A DNA stretch of 64,000 nucleotides from Legionella israelensis (GTDB taxonomy: Bacteria > Pseudomonadota > Gammaproteobacteria > Legionellales > Legionellaceae): positions 124,001-188,000 of the forward strand of contig NZ_CP038273.1 of the NCBI RefSeq assembly GCF_004571175.1. The letters run 5' to 3'. The position numbers were made by a program, and so were the translations under genes. The notes below the pieces were generated by a model that was given only the letters and a program-made list of their open reading frames with translations, was not told where the DNA came from and made no database searches. Shown here piece by piece: positions 1 through 9,635 of this stretch (position 1 is its first letter; each line of letters opens with the position of its first letter).

Positions 1-2162
1 TCACAACGTTGATATTTTAAAAAAGACATTTGCTTTTGGCATTCCACTCCCTCGGCCAACACCTTAAAATTAAAACTTTTAGCCATGGCGATAATGGCTT
101 CAATGATGGCTTCATCACTACGTGAGGTGGAAATATTCTGAATGAAGGAGCGGTCTATTTTTAGCCTGTCAATCTGAATTCGTTTGAGATAATTTAAACT
201 CGAATTGCCAGTGCCGAAATCATCCAAAACGATTTTAACGCCAATCTCTTTTAATCGGTTAATCATTTCTATGATTTCCATGTGGGTAATAACCACATTT
301 TCTGTAATCTCAAGCTCAATGTATTGAGGGTCAATCTGGTATTCATCAAGGATATTTTTGACCGTTGTGGCGAAGTTCTCCTGCTTCAATTGTTGTGTTG
401 CCACATTAATGGCGATGCGAACTGGAGTCAATCCTTTTTTCCGCCATTCTTTTAATTGTCGGCAAACCTCACGAATAACCCATTCTCCAATCAAAACAAT
501 TAAACCGGATTCCTCTGCTATCGGAATAAAGTCAAGAGGTAATAATAAGCCTTTTTCAGGATGTTCCCATCGAATTAAAGCCTCAACAGATTGCATTTCT
601 TGTTTATCGATATTGAACTGGGGCTGATAAAACAATATAAATTCATTGCACTTAACAGCCTGATGCAATTCTGCTTCCAACTTAAAACGTTTACAGTTCA
701 TTTGATTTAATTGGGGGGTATAAAACTGGAACTGATTTCCCCCTCTCTCTTTTGCCCGATACATGGCTAAATCAGCATTTTTTAACAATTTGTTGACTGT
801 CTTGCCATCAGAAGGAAACACGCTGATTCCTATACTGGGCGAAATGGTAACTTCTCTGTTAGCAATCTTAAACGGTTTTGCAAACAGGGCTAAAATTTTA
901 TTAGCCACATTAATGATTTTCTCCTCTCCATCCAGTTCGGGAATAATCATCACAAATTCATCACCACCCAGACGTGCAATGGTATCTTCCTTGCGGATTG
1001 AATCGGATAAACGCTTACCGATAAGGCACAATAAATGATCACCTGCTTCATGACTTAAGCTATCATTAATCAGCTTAAAGCGATCCAAATCAAAAAATAT
1101 AACGGCAAAGTTTTTTTTATGTCTTTTGGCAAACTCTATGCTTTGTCGTATCCTGTCTACCAATAAAACGCGATTGGGTAAATGAGTTAAGGTATCATGT
1201 GTAGCCTGGAATTCAAGTTTCTGCTCCAGATGGATTTGTTTTGTGATATCCCGAAAACTCCAGACCCTGCCGACGATGTTTCCATTAATTTGGTGGGGCT
1301 GAGAATAACTTTCCAGAATTTTACCGTTTTTGAAGTGAATGATCTGGCTGTCGCTTTCATCCATTTTCTTTTCAAGGCATCCCATCTGCTTTAAATAAGG
1401 ATGAGGATCTACCATGTTATCTAACATATAATCGATGATAAGTTCTCCATTTTTTGTTTTCAGCATGGATTTTGGTATGTTCCACATGTTACGAAATTTG
1501 GAATTGTAATCAATAACTTTCTTGTTCAAATCAAGAACCAAAATCCCATCTGCTGAGGACTCAATTGTTGAGCGCAATAAAGATAATGACTGATATAGCG
1601 ACTCCGTTTTTTCTTGGACCGTCTGTTGTAAAATTTCAGTATGACGTCTTTCATTTTTTGCCAGAATCCACTTTCTTGTCAAAGCACAAGCCAACTGTCT
1701 TACTGCAACAGAGTCAAAAGGTTTTTTTAATATCAGATAGTTATCTCCCATTCCCAATTCCGCAACCGTTTCCTCCCAACTGTAATCGGAAAAAGCCGTA
1801 CAGATGACAATCTGAATATCCGGGTCCACTTCCCAGATTCGTTTTATGGTTTCAATACCGTCCCAGCCAGGGGGCATTCTTACGTCAACGAAAGCCAGAG
1901 CATAGTGTTTTTTCTTTTTCAGATTCAATTTGATTTTTTCTAATCCTTCTTTACCTTGGGACGCTGTATCGATAATGAAATCTGGAAAGGTTTCCTCTTC
2001 CTTATTGTTCTTAAAGGCTGAAAAATCTTCATCATCAAACAGTTGTCTTTCTATATCATATAAATCTCGCTCAGAGCTTGAAGCTGTCAAAACCTTAATA
2101 AAATCATGATGAATGGCTGGATTATCATCTATTATCATGATGCGAAGCTTAATGTCATTCAT
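1..2162 (-). CDS. REC-PAS-GGDEF-EAL cyclic-di-GMP protein (3' end cut by window edge)
   Basis: My translation of the minus strand from ATG at 2162 stays open to base 1 (about 720 residues). It starts with a receiver domain: acidic pair in MIIDDN, phosphoacceptor Asp near residue 92 in FVDVRMPPGWDG, and Lys in LKKPF near 147. A PAS-like segment follows at about 190-310. The GGDEF domain has an intact GGDEF near residue 398 and an upstream RKED that fits the RxxD product-inhibition site. The EAL domain keeps VEALIRW near 527, EITEN and DDFGTG near 650. Both synthase and phosphodiesterase sites therefore look intact, so the net activity on c-di-GMP cannot be predicted. Only the last few tens of EAL residues should be missing. 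It overlaps the end of the broken kinase gene by 8 bases and was probably its response regulator. Confidence 0.93.
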   Translation of the reverse strand, partial: MNDIKLRIMIIDDNPAIHHDFIKVLTASSSERDLYDIERQLFDDEDFSAFKNNKEEETFPDFIIDTASQGKEGLEKIKLNLKKKKHYALAFVDVRMPPGWDGIETIKRIWEVDPDIQIVICTAFSDYSWEETVAELGMGDNYLILKKPFDSVAVRQLACALTRKWILAKNERRHTEILQQTVQEKTESLYQSLSLLRSTIESSADGILVLDLNKKVIDYNSKFRNMWNIPKSMLKTKNGELIIDYMLDNMVDPHPYLKQMGCLEKKMDESDSQIIHFKNGKILESYSQPHQINGNIVGRVWSFRDITKQIHLEQKLEFQATHDTLTHLPNRVLLVDRIRQSIEFAKRHKKNFAVIFFDLDRFKLINDSLSHEAGDHLLCLIGKRLSDSIRKEDTIARLGGDEFVMIIPELDGEEKIINVANKILALFAKPFKIANREVTISPSIGISVFPSDGKTVNKLLKNADLAMYRAKERGGNQFQFYTPQLNQMNCKRFKLEAELHQAVKCNEFILFYQPQFNIDKQEMQSVEALIRWEHPEKGLLLPLDFIPIAEESGLIVLIGEWVIREVCRQLKEWRKKGLTPVRIAINVATQQLKQENFATTVKNILDEYQIDPQYIELEITENVVITHMEIIEMINRLKEIGVKIVLDDFGTGNSSLNYLKRIQIDRLKIDRSFIQNISTSRSDEAIIEAIIAMAKSFNFKVLAEGVECQKQMSFLKYQRC

Positions 2163-3606
2163 TAAAGATACCTTTTTGAACAGAATTATAAGTCATGGGT
2201 AACGTCAATATAAAATGAGCTCCCTTACCATAGCCGGTACTTTCTGCCCGCAGCGCTCCTCCCATTTCCTGAGCGGATAAAGCTGAACTATGTAAGCCAA
2301 AGCCATGGCCTTGTGGTTTTGTGGTAAAACCAAAAGCAAAAATACGTTTGATATTATCAGCTTCAATGCCGATACCGTTGTCGATGACTTTAATCTGAAC
2401 TTTATTGTCTTTGCATTTATTGAGAACAAGCTTTATTTCTTTCACAGAGGCCATTATTGTTTTGCAATACGGCATCTTTTGCGTTTTGTATTAAGTTAAC
2501 GATTATTTGTAATAATTTAGATTTATCAGTAAAAACCAAGGGACATTCATTAAATTTCTTATAAATTTTAATGGATTCATCTTTACATGAACTCATGGTC
2601 ATGTTCAGAGCCGATTCAATGACATCAGGTATGTAGACTTTTTCATTTATACTGGATAAACCGCTCACGGATTTTTGCAAAGAGACAATTTCATTAATAT
2701 GATTTAAATCATTAACAAGATTGTTGATTTCTGCTTGATTTTTTTGTTCTTCTTCTATAAGCATTTGAGATAATGAAGGTAAATATTTTCGAATCAATTG
2801 TCCTTTGGAATCCTGTGTTAAATAATCAGGTAAATCATCCATATGCTCACTGAGCATTTCAATGATCTTGAAAAATTTTTGATAGCAGGCGCCGGAATGG
2901 CTGGTTTTCAGTTGATCAAGAGAAATATTAGAACTGTTTAAAACATTTCCTATGTTATGCAATACAGAAGAAGCCACTTCCGCCATTCCTGCACGCCGTG
3001 CCGTATCAACAAGCTGCTTGTTCAACTCCTTGATTTTTTCTTCAGCCATTTTGTCTTTATGAATATCAATGACAACTCCCGATATTTGTTGATTTCCTTG
3101 ACTCTGGGCAATAGTTCTGTACCAGCGATATTCACCATTCGCATTTTTTACCCTGATTTCACATTCATAGTCTTCATTCTCGGTTAAGGCTTTTTCTACT
3201 TTATCTTTTAATTCTTTACGATCTTCTTCGTGAACTAAAAAAGAAATTGATTATAATTTGGCGGTTTTTCATTGGGATTAAGGTCAAACAGGGAAAAAAG
3301 TTCTTTAGACCATACAGTGTAATCATTGTCTCCTTGATAATACCAGTAACCCATTTTGGCAATGCGCTGAGCATTTTCCAGCTTTTGATTTAAAGCCATC
3401 AATTCTTTTGAAGAGATATCAATGGAACGTTCATTCAAATAATGTTCCTGATCTGCATCAATATAAGCTTTATTAACCCGAGAAATAAATTCGTGCCATT
3501 TTTCATTATTTTCAGGTCTGATATCAAAATTTAACTGTAAATTTTTCATCTGCCGCTTTAATAATTTATGTATATCCATAAGCTCCAAACTCACATTCAC
3601 TCTCAA
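2155..3606 (-). pseudogene. PAS sensor histidine kinase, broken by two frameshifts
   Basis: Three reading frames together make one kinase. The first part (from a TTG at 3606, or ATG at 3579) runs through a coiled coil into a PAS domain and stops after YNQFLF. One extra T in the six-T run at 3237-3242 would restore LVHEEDRKELKDK and the rest of the PAS. The middle part carries the phosphoacceptor His in LHNIGNVLNS (near 2955) and the N box NLIQNAKDAV. It then runs out of frame near 2457-2467; removing one A from the run there restores LQTIMASVKEI. The last part has the G1 box IDNGIGI and a GHGFGLH G2 box. Both breaks are in short homopolymers, so sequencing error is possible, but the neighbouring FIST gene is broken too. 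If functional, it would sense through PAS/FIST and phosphorylate the downstream REC protein. Confidence 0.8.
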
Positions 3607-4764
3607 TCTTCATAGTAGGTCGTTATCGTCATTGTCTGATTGTGCAGCTCGCAGTTTCCCACATGAAAAGGCGACAACTCACCGTAGGAATAAAACCCAA
3701 TCTGAATAGAGTCGGCAGGTAGCGACTCCAAGGTGGTTTCTACCTCCTCCTCCGTTCTCTCACCTAATAGCAACCTTCGACCCACACAGCTGATATCTAT
3801 CGCAAGGACTTGTTTATTATTATTTTTTTTGTTAACTAACATGCGTTCATTCGCCAATTCCCCTGCCTCATGAGCACTATCGATTAAACGATCGAAATTG
3901 GCACGCATTAATTGCGCAAAAAAACCGGTAGGAATGTCGCCTGCAAAGATCAGTGATTGTTCTTTTTCATCAATACCTAAAATGGTTCGAACCAGTTTAG
4001 TGGAGTTTTTACTGGAAGGATTTTGAATGGCTAAAGGATAAAGCAGTCCTGAAGAAGGTAGTTCAGCGGCTTTCTCCCCCAAATATTCTTTATAAAGTTG
4101 TAAAGCGGGTTGATAATCTAATTCATATAATATATTACCGTTCTGAACGGGTGACTCTTCGGATCGGTCCAAATATATCCCAACCGCCTTTAGAACCATG
4201 TCCAATATGAATATGATCACCGTAAAAACCCACGGCAACGACATGGTTGTCACATATGTCACCGTTGCAGATGGTCCATGTTTTTTTAAAGCGATTGCCA
4301 TCACCAGCCAGCCCTCCCGTAATCACGAGATTTTTGCCGTTATTTCCTGCATTTAGACCCTGTACCAGCTCAGATCCATTAATATTCAACCCATCAGATA
4401 AGACGAATATACCTTTAAGCTCATCAGAGATAAGCTGATTGGCAATTTCTTTACCTGCCTTTCTGGAATCTGCCGCACGATTGACTTTCGCTTTTGCCAT
4501 TTTTAATGAGGTATTATCAAATTTAGCAACCACAATGGATAAACTGTTATCAACGATATGATCCGCAAAAATTTCTCCGGCCGTAGAACAACCAATGATT
4601 TTTGATTTATCATAAAAATTAGTTATTTGTTTTATAGGTTCTGGATCATTAATGAATAAAGGGGAAGCAAAAATTAACACCAAAGTGTTTTCTGAGTCTA
4701 AAGCGGGGAATTGCTCAACTGTCCAGCCCTCTTTTTGTTTGTATTGAAATGCCTTTAACTCCAT
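3603..4764 (-). pseudogene. FIST-domain sensor protein, frameshifted
   Basis: FIST domains are predicted small-ligand sensor modules often found beside histidine kinases and c-di-GMP enzymes. The N-terminal frame (start chosen at MELKAF, ATG 4764, rather than an upstream in-frame codon) contains the FIST N region with a CSTAGEI segment and ends at VTRSER. The next frame resumes with GNILYELDYQPALQLYK, which is the usual junction into FIST_C. Deleting one base near 4139-4145 gives the expected VTRSEGNILYELD. The C-terminal part ends at ITTYYED at 3603, overlapping the kinase start by 4 bases, so the three signalling genes form one operon. The break is in the middle of the domain and would abolish it unless the base call is wrong. 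Confidence 0.8.
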
Positions 4765-4973
4765 TTTTCCCCACTTTAATGATGGTATTATTTTATTGAA
4801 GTATAGAAAATAAATTATCATATTGTAAATTTTTTGTTTAAATTGTTCTTATTATTTATAATAAACAACACATCTAAAACATAAAAAATGTTTTAAATTC
4901 ATAAGCTAACCATTGACTGAACCTCATGAATGGAAGTTTAATAGTAGATTGAGTTGTTAATGAAGGATGAATA

Positions 4974-5720
4974 ATGACTGTGAAACGATTAATAAAACCC
5001 TTTTTCTTATCTATTTTTAGTGTAAAAGCGATTGCAGGAGGAATGTATGACGACACTGCAATTGGCTGGACGAAAGTAATCACCTTAAGTGGAGGACCTG
5101 CCTGGTCAAGAGCGGGTGAAACTCAAACCCTTTATTTAAATTCTGTTTTATCTAACCGATATAATGCACAAAAAGATACACGCCTCATGGGAACAGGTGA
5201 AATTTTCTTCGCATTACAAGGACCTTTTGCTCCTGGGATTTTAGGTCAACTTGGAATTGCTGCTGGAGGTACCGGTGAAGCTAAAATGCAAGGAACCATT
5301 GATGTGAATTTTATACCTTCTGGTTCTCGTTATGAATACCGTACTAACCATTGGAACGCATCAATAAGAGGAAAGCTTCTGACTGATCCCAGAATATTTT
5401 TCATACAACCCTATATCACAGCAGCTATAGGCGCCGCTTTCAATTATGCCTATGGCTTCAGAACGATTCCTTTAATTAGCCCACTGACGTCTTCACAATG
5501 GTTTGATTCAAATACAAAAGTCGGTTTTACATACAGTATCGGCGGAGGCATACAAACGTCCTTTAACGATCATTGGCAGGTAGGTGTTGGCTATGAATTT
5601 TCGGATTGGGGGAAAAGCGAATTAGGACGGGCACTTACCATTCCCTGGACTCATACAGGTCCACAATTAGATCACATATATGCTCATAATGTATTGTTTA
5701 GCCTTAGTTATTTGTATTAA
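4974..5720 (+). CDS. Outer-membrane beta-barrel protein
   Basis: This 248-residue protein starts with MTVKRLIKPFFLSIFSVKAIA, a short signal peptide probably cut before GG. The rest alternates polar and hydrophobic residues and contains repeated glycine/aromatic strands such as GGGIQTSF and GVGYEFSDWG. It ends in LFSLSYLY, with a terminal aromatic residue as in proteins inserted by the BAM complex. The start is supported by AAGGATG about 6 bases upstream. It resembles the small opacity/OmpW-like barrels common in Legionella; the exact family and cargo are unknown. It is transcribed away from the FIST operon and ends at a strong convergent hairpin. Confidence 0.75.
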   Translation: MTVKRLIKPFFLSIFSVKAIAGGMYDDTAIGWTKVITLSGGPAWSRAGETQTLYLNSVLSNRYNAQKDTRLMGTGEIFFALQGPFAPGILGQLGIAAGGTGEAKMQGTIDVNFIPSGSRYEYRTNHWNASIRGKLLTDPRIFFIQPYITAAIGAAFNYAYGFRTIPLISPLTSSQWFDSNTKVGFTYSIGGGIQTSFNDHWQVGVGYEFSDWGKSELGRALTIPWTHTGPQLDHIYAHNVLFSLSYLY

Positions 5721-5736
5721 AAATTTTGACATAAAT

Positions 5737-5770
5737 AATGATATTAGCGGATTATCCCGCTAATATCATT
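5737..5770. terminator. 14-bp perfect hairpin between convergent genes
   Basis: AATGATATTAGCGG, a 6-base loop, then its exact complement. It lies between the 3' ends of the beta-barrel gene (+) and the small exported protein (-). The flanking T runs are short on both strands, but the position and perfect stem suggest a shared bidirectional terminator. Confidence 0.7.
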
Positions 5771-5795
5771 TTGAGAGGTTTTAATTTTAAATTGC

Positions 5796-6146
5796 TTATG
5801 GATTTACCGTAAAATACTGAGTGTTATATTCATAACAATGCCACACCACGGTAGAACCACCCACTTCAACATTAACGTTAACCACATTTAACGATGCCAA
5901 AGAAGGTTGTGCTTCGGCATAACAAACTCGATTAGTACCATCAAGGGTTACATAATGATAATCCGTAGTTACAGAATAACCACTTGGGGGGACGTACACA
6001 TCACCGCGTTGCTCAAGAACCACTGGTTCTCCCGTGATCACTATTTTATCTGCAGCAAATGTCGTAAAACTCAGTAACATCAGCAGCAGAAAAGATAGCA
6101 GCACACTCCTTATTTGCCCAGAAAAATGAGAAAAATGAAAGAACAT
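5796..6146 (-). CDS. Small exported protein of unknown function
   Basis: The 116-residue product has an N-terminal signal peptide (hydrophobic SVLLSFLLLMLLSF, then TTFAADK, cleavage probably after FAA). The mature part of about 85 residues is rich in Val, Tyr and Thr and holds two cysteines (NRVCYAEA and VWHCYEY) that could form a disulfide. No domain is recognised. The annotated start at 6146 has no good ribosome-binding site. A better-placed ATG at 6164 sits behind GGAG but is followed in the same frame by TAA immediately before 6146 (reading MDKSI-stop), so the natural start is uncertain. Probably periplasmic or surface-associated, judged only from the signal peptide. Confidence 0.65.
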   Translation of the reverse strand: MFFHFSHFSGQIRSVLLSFLLLMLLSFTTFAADKIVITGEPVVLEQRGDVYVPPSGYSVTTDYHYVTLDGTNRVCYAEAQPSLASLNVVNVNVEVGGSTVVWHCYEYNTQYFTVNP

Positions 6147-6209
6147 TTAAATCGATTTATCCATATTCACTCCTTTGAAAAACAAGATTTTAGTTTTATT
6201 TGCAGGTGA

Positions 6210-6238
6210 ATTATAGTATATTTTTTGTGCAACAATAA
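6210..6238 (-). promoter_or_regulatory. Sigma-70-type promoter for the small exported protein
   Basis: On the minus strand, TTATTG (6238-6233), a 17-base spacer and a perfect TATAAT (6215-6210) lie about 45 bases upstream of the GGAG/ATG region. Confidence 0.55.
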
Positions 6239-6293
6239 ATTTTTTGTTCTTTTTGAAAATTTTATTCGCTAAGAGAGTTTATTGGGAATTTTT

Positions 6294-7031
6294 CTAAACC
6301 GGAGTTTTTTCTAAAAATTCTTTCACCTCTTTAGGGGTAAGCTCATAATATTGCCCTCTTGACAATGATCGAGGAAGAGACAAATTCCCAAAACGAATAC
6401 GTATTAACCGACTGACTTCAACACCTTGTGACTCCCACAGTCTTCGAACTTCACGGTTTCGTCCTTCCGTCAGAATGACATGATACCAGGCATTTGTTCC
6501 TTCCCCACCACGAAATTCAATACGTTGAAAGCGAGCAGAACCATCGTCCAATTGTACGCCCTCAAGCAGCCTCTTTAATATTTCAGAGTCCACCTGTCCA
6601 TGTGCGCGAACGGCATACTCTCGCTCAAAAGCATGTTTAGGATGCATCAGTTTGTTCGCTAATCCTCCATCATTGGTAAATATCATTAATCCAGAGGTAT
6701 TGATATCCAGGCGACCCACTTGAACCCAACGTCCATGCTTTAATGAAGGAAGATGATCAAACACCGTTTTTACATGTTTTGGATCATGCCGACTGGAAAT
6801 TTCCCCAACAGGCTTATGATAGAGCAAAATTCGAGTTTTCGATGCATATTTCAAAGGATTTTGGATAAGTTTGCCTTTTACTGTAATTTTATCTTCGGGC
6901 CTGGCTGTATCACCTAATGTAGCCTGAACTCCATTGATTTTTATCCAGCCATTTGCTATCCACCGCTCCATTTCCCGTCGTGATCCAAATCCTGCCTGAC
7001 TTAAAATTTTTTGAAGCCGTTCACTGCTCAT
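6294..7031 (-). CDS. rluB: 23S rRNA pseudouridine(2605) synthase RluB
   Basis: A 245-residue RsuA/RluB/RluE-family pseudouridine synthase. It has an N-terminal S4 RNA-binding domain (ERLQKILSQAGFGSRREMER, residues 4-23, through about 50). The catalytic Asp is D109 in GRLDINTSGLMIFTNDG, and the family motif EGRNREVRRLWE is present near the C-terminus. It modifies U2605 of 23S rRNA in E. coli. It follows scpB with no intervening bases, the usual scpA-scpB-rluB order in gammaproteobacteria, so it is translated from the same operon. RluB rather than RluE/F is inferred from this context and from the S4 domain. Confidence 0.93.
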   Translation of the reverse strand: MSSERLQKILSQAGFGSRREMERWIANGWIKINGVQATLGDTARPEDKITVKGKLIQNPLKYASKTRILLYHKPVGEISSRHDPKHVKTVFDHLPSLKHGRWVQVGRLDINTSGLMIFTNDGGLANKLMHPKHAFEREYAVRAHGQVDSEILKRLLEGVQLDDGSARFQRIEFRGGEGTNAWYHVILTEGRNREVRRLWESQGVEVSRLIRIRFGNLSLPRSLSRGQYYELTPKEVKEFLEKTPV

Positions 7032-7601
7032 TCAATTGCATGCCTCTTCACTTAACATCGTATTGTTGATAAAAAGATTGTCCATTTCATCCAACGCCGG
7101 TAATTCATCTAAACTTTTTAAATTAAAATAATCCAGAAAAGTTTTGGTCGTGATATAAATGGCAGGCTTGCCAGGCGTATCACGGTGACCAGCTATTTTA
7201 ATCCACTGCCTCTCCAGAAGTGTTTTCATAATTTGAGAATTCACAGCCACTCCTCGAATATCCTCAATATCAGCTCGAGTGACAGGCTGTTTATACGCAA
7301 TAATGGCCAATGTTTCCAGTAATACTCGAGAATATTTACTGGGTTTTTCAGCCTGCATGCGGGCAATCCAGGGACTGTAAGCGGCCTTTGTTTGAAAAAT
7401 GTAACCGCTGGCAAGACATTTCAGTCCAACTGCGGAGGATTTATAATCTTCGCTTAATAAAGAAAGAATATATTGTAAACGTTCAATGGAAGGTTTTTCC
7501 TCTGCTTCAAAAACCTGCATTAACTGTTCAATAGATAAAGGAGTGGATGAGCTCATCAGCAAAGCCTCGATAATTCTCTTTAATTCGCTATCATTCATCA
7601 T
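7032..7601 (-). CDS. scpB: Segregation and condensation protein B
   Basis: ScpB is the winged-helix (kite) subunit that dimerises and binds ScpA in the Smc condensin complex. The 189-residue product from ATG 7601 (MMNDSELKRIIEALLMSS) contains the conserved ALLETLAIIAYKQPVTRADIEDIRG region typical of ScpB (in two stretches, residues ~100-125). The longer open frame starting at 7628 adds an unconserved MLQFICRQF and lies deeper inside scpA. It overlaps the scpA end by 11 bases, implying translational coupling. The pair implies an SMC-type condensin rather than only MukBEF. Confidence 0.93.
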   Translation of the reverse strand: MMNDSELKRIIEALLMSSSTPLSIEQLMQVFEAEEKPSIERLQYILSLLSEDYKSSAVGLKCLASGYIFQTKAAYSPWIARMQAEKPSKYSRVLLETLAIIAYKQPVTRADIEDIRGVAVNSQIMKTLLERQWIKIAGHRDTPGKPAIYITTKTFLDYFNLKSLDELPALDEMDNLFINNTMLSEEACN

Positions 7602-8391
7602 GAATTGCCTGCAGATAAATTGGAGCAAACACTTCGATTTGAGTGATGGTCAAAAGGGAAAGTTTCGCCAATTCCAAAATTGCAAGAAAGCTGACAATAA
7701 TTCCAGCCTTTCCTTCCGAAGCGGTATATAATTTCTGAAAACTCACAAGTTTTTCCTTTTCCAATACCGATAAAATACGATTCATACGGTCTTTTACAGA
7801 TAAAGGTTCCCGTAAAATTTGGTGATGCGAATAATGCTTATCACGAATGATAAGTTGCTGTATAGCATAGACAAGCTCAGATAAATTGACTTCCGGGAAA
7901 TGTTTTATAGATTTAAATTGATCAGGGTGAAGTTGAACGGTAAATACATCCCGCTCATGTCTTTCCAAGCTGTCCAATTTTTCTGCCGCGCTTTTAATTT
8001 GTTCATAAGCCTGTAAACGCCTTACCAAGGCCATGCGCGGATCTTCTTCCTCTTCAGCCTCACTACTAGTCGTCGGTAATAAAAATCTAGATTTAATTTC
8101 TGCCAGCATAGCAGCCATAAGAAGATACTCAGCTGCCAGTTCCATGCGGTGCTTTTCCATAAACTCAATGTACTGAAGATACTGCTGAGTTATACGGATA
8201 ATAGGAATATTCAAAATATCAATATTTTGTTTTTTTATCAGATAAAGCAGTAAATCCAGTGGTCCGCTGAAGGAATCCAGCAATATTTCAAACGCATCTG
8301 GTGGAATGAATAAATCTTTTGGAAGATCTGTAAGTGGCTTTCCATCAATGAAGACTTGAATATCGCTGGTCTCAGTTAGCTCCATTTGCAT
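7591..8391 (-). CDS. scpA: Segregation and condensation protein A
   Basis: ScpA is the kleisin that bridges Smc heads. The 266-residue protein shows the hallmark N-terminal FSGPLDLLLYLIKKQNIDIL (residues ~40-60) and ITQQYLQYI. A helical AAEYLLMAAMLAEIKSRFLLP follows, then a charged linker with EAEEEEDPR, and a C-terminal winged-helix domain. Its start codon shares a base with the trpS stop, so trpS-scpA-scpB-rluB is a tightly packed operon. Confidence 0.94.
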   Translation of the reverse strand: MQMELTETSDIQVFIDGKPLTDLPKDLFIPPDAFEILLDSFSGPLDLLLYLIKKQNIDILNIPIIRITQQYLQYIEFMEKHRMELAAEYLLMAAMLAEIKSRFLLPTTSSEAEEEEDPRMALVRRLQAYEQIKSAAEKLDSLERHERDVFTVQLHPDQFKSIKHFPEVNLSELVYAIQQLIIRDKHYSHHQILREPLSVKDRMNRILSVLEKEKLVSFQKLYTASEGKAGIIVSFLAILELAKLSLLTITQIEVFAPIYLQAIHDE

Positions 8392-9605
8392 TAATAATCA
8401 AGCCCCATGACTTCTCGAACCGTACTCAAGGTCTTTTGTGCTTCATCACGAGCAGCATCGCTACCTTCTGTAACTATACGCTTTACTGAGCTTATATCAG
8501 ACTCATATTCTTTAATTGCCGATTGAATGGGCTTCAATTCCTCATTAATTGCTTCAATCACCGGCCTTTTACAATCAATACAGCCAATGCCGGCTGTACG
8601 ACATCCGATTTGTACCCATTGTTTTGTTTCTTCATCCGAATAAATTTTATGAAGATCCCAGACCGGGCATTTTTCGGGTTCACCAGGATCGGTACGCTTC
8701 ACTCTTGCCGGGTCGGTCGGCATGGTAAGAATTTTTTTTTCAACTTGTTCAGGTGGTTCTCTTAGCATGATGGTGTTGCCATAGGATTTAGACATTTTTT
8801 GTCCATCAATCCCCGGCATTTTTGCACACTCGGTTAATAAAGGATGGGGTTCAGATAAAATAATCTTACCGCTTCCATCAAGAAATCCCAACAGGCGTTC
8901 TTTATCTCCCATGGATAAATTATGCTGATTCATCAATAAAGCCTGGGCAGTATTTAAAGATTCCTGGCAGCCATCCTGTTGAAATTGACGGCGAAGCTCT
9001 GTGTAAATTTTACCGTTTTTCTTACCCATCTTTTTTATCGCTTCTTGTACCAACTGCTCAAAATTGTGCTCCCGACCATAGATGTAATTAAAACGACGCG
9101 CTACTTCACGAGTCAATTCAATATGTGGGACCTGATCCTCGCCCACGGGAACGAGATCGGCTTGATAAATCAATACATCTGCACTTTGCAACAAGGGATA
9201 ACCTAAAAAACCATAAGTGGATAAATCTTTTTCTTTCAGTTTTTCCTGCTGGTCTTTAAAACTAGGTACTCGCTCAAGCCAACCTAAAGGAGTTATCATG
9301 GATAAAAGGAGGTGCAATTCAGCATGTTCCGGAACCCAGGATTGAATGAAAATTTTTGATAAACCAGGGTTAACTCCACAAGCCAGCCAATCAACCACCA
9401 TATCCCATAGGTGCTCTTCCATAAAGCCCGGATTGTCATATCCGGTGGTTAAACCATGCCAATCTGCTGCAAAGAAAAAGCAATCGTATTGATGCTGCAA
9501 TTTAACCCAATTTTTCAGGACCCCATGATAATGCCCCAAATGCAATCGGCCGCTAACTCGCATGCCGGAAACAACTCGTTTATTCGCAGTAAATAAAGCT
9601 GACAT
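8391..9605 (-). CDS. trpS: Tryptophanyl-tRNA synthetase
   Basis: Class I aminoacyl-tRNA synthetase charging tRNA-Trp. The start at ATG 9605 (MSALFTANKRVVSG) is preferred over ATG 9623 because GAGG lies 8 bases upstream of it. This gives 404 residues, longer than the ~335-residue E. coli enzyme. The HIGH-type motif LHLGHYHG is near the N-terminus and KMSKS occurs intact in GQKMSKSYGNT near residue 275. The extra length includes a mid-protein insertion (about LVQEAIKKMGKKNGK to QESLNTAQ) and a Cys-containing segment IGCIDCKRP near the C-terminus. These are features of the longer TrpS subfamily, not a fusion. It is co-transcribed with scpA. Confidence 0.95.
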   Translation of the reverse strand: MSALFTANKRVVSGMRVSGRLHLGHYHGVLKNWVKLQHQYDCFFFAADWHGLTTGYDNPGFMEEHLWDMVVDWLACGVNPGLSKIFIQSWVPEHAELHLLLSMITPLGWLERVPSFKDQQEKLKEKDLSTYGFLGYPLLQSADVLIYQADLVPVGEDQVPHIELTREVARRFNYIYGREHNFEQLVQEAIKKMGKKNGKIYTELRRQFQQDGCQESLNTAQALLMNQHNLSMGDKERLLGFLDGSGKIILSEPHPLLTECAKMPGIDGQKMSKSYGNTIMLREPPEQVEKKILTMPTDPARVKRTDPGEPEKCPVWDLHKIYSDEETKQWVQIGCRTAGIGCIDCKRPVIEAINEELKPIQSAIKEYESDISSVKRIVTEGSDAARDEAQKTLSTVREVMGLDY

Positions 9606-9635
9606 CAATTTCCTCAAACTCATTGAAAGATATTA

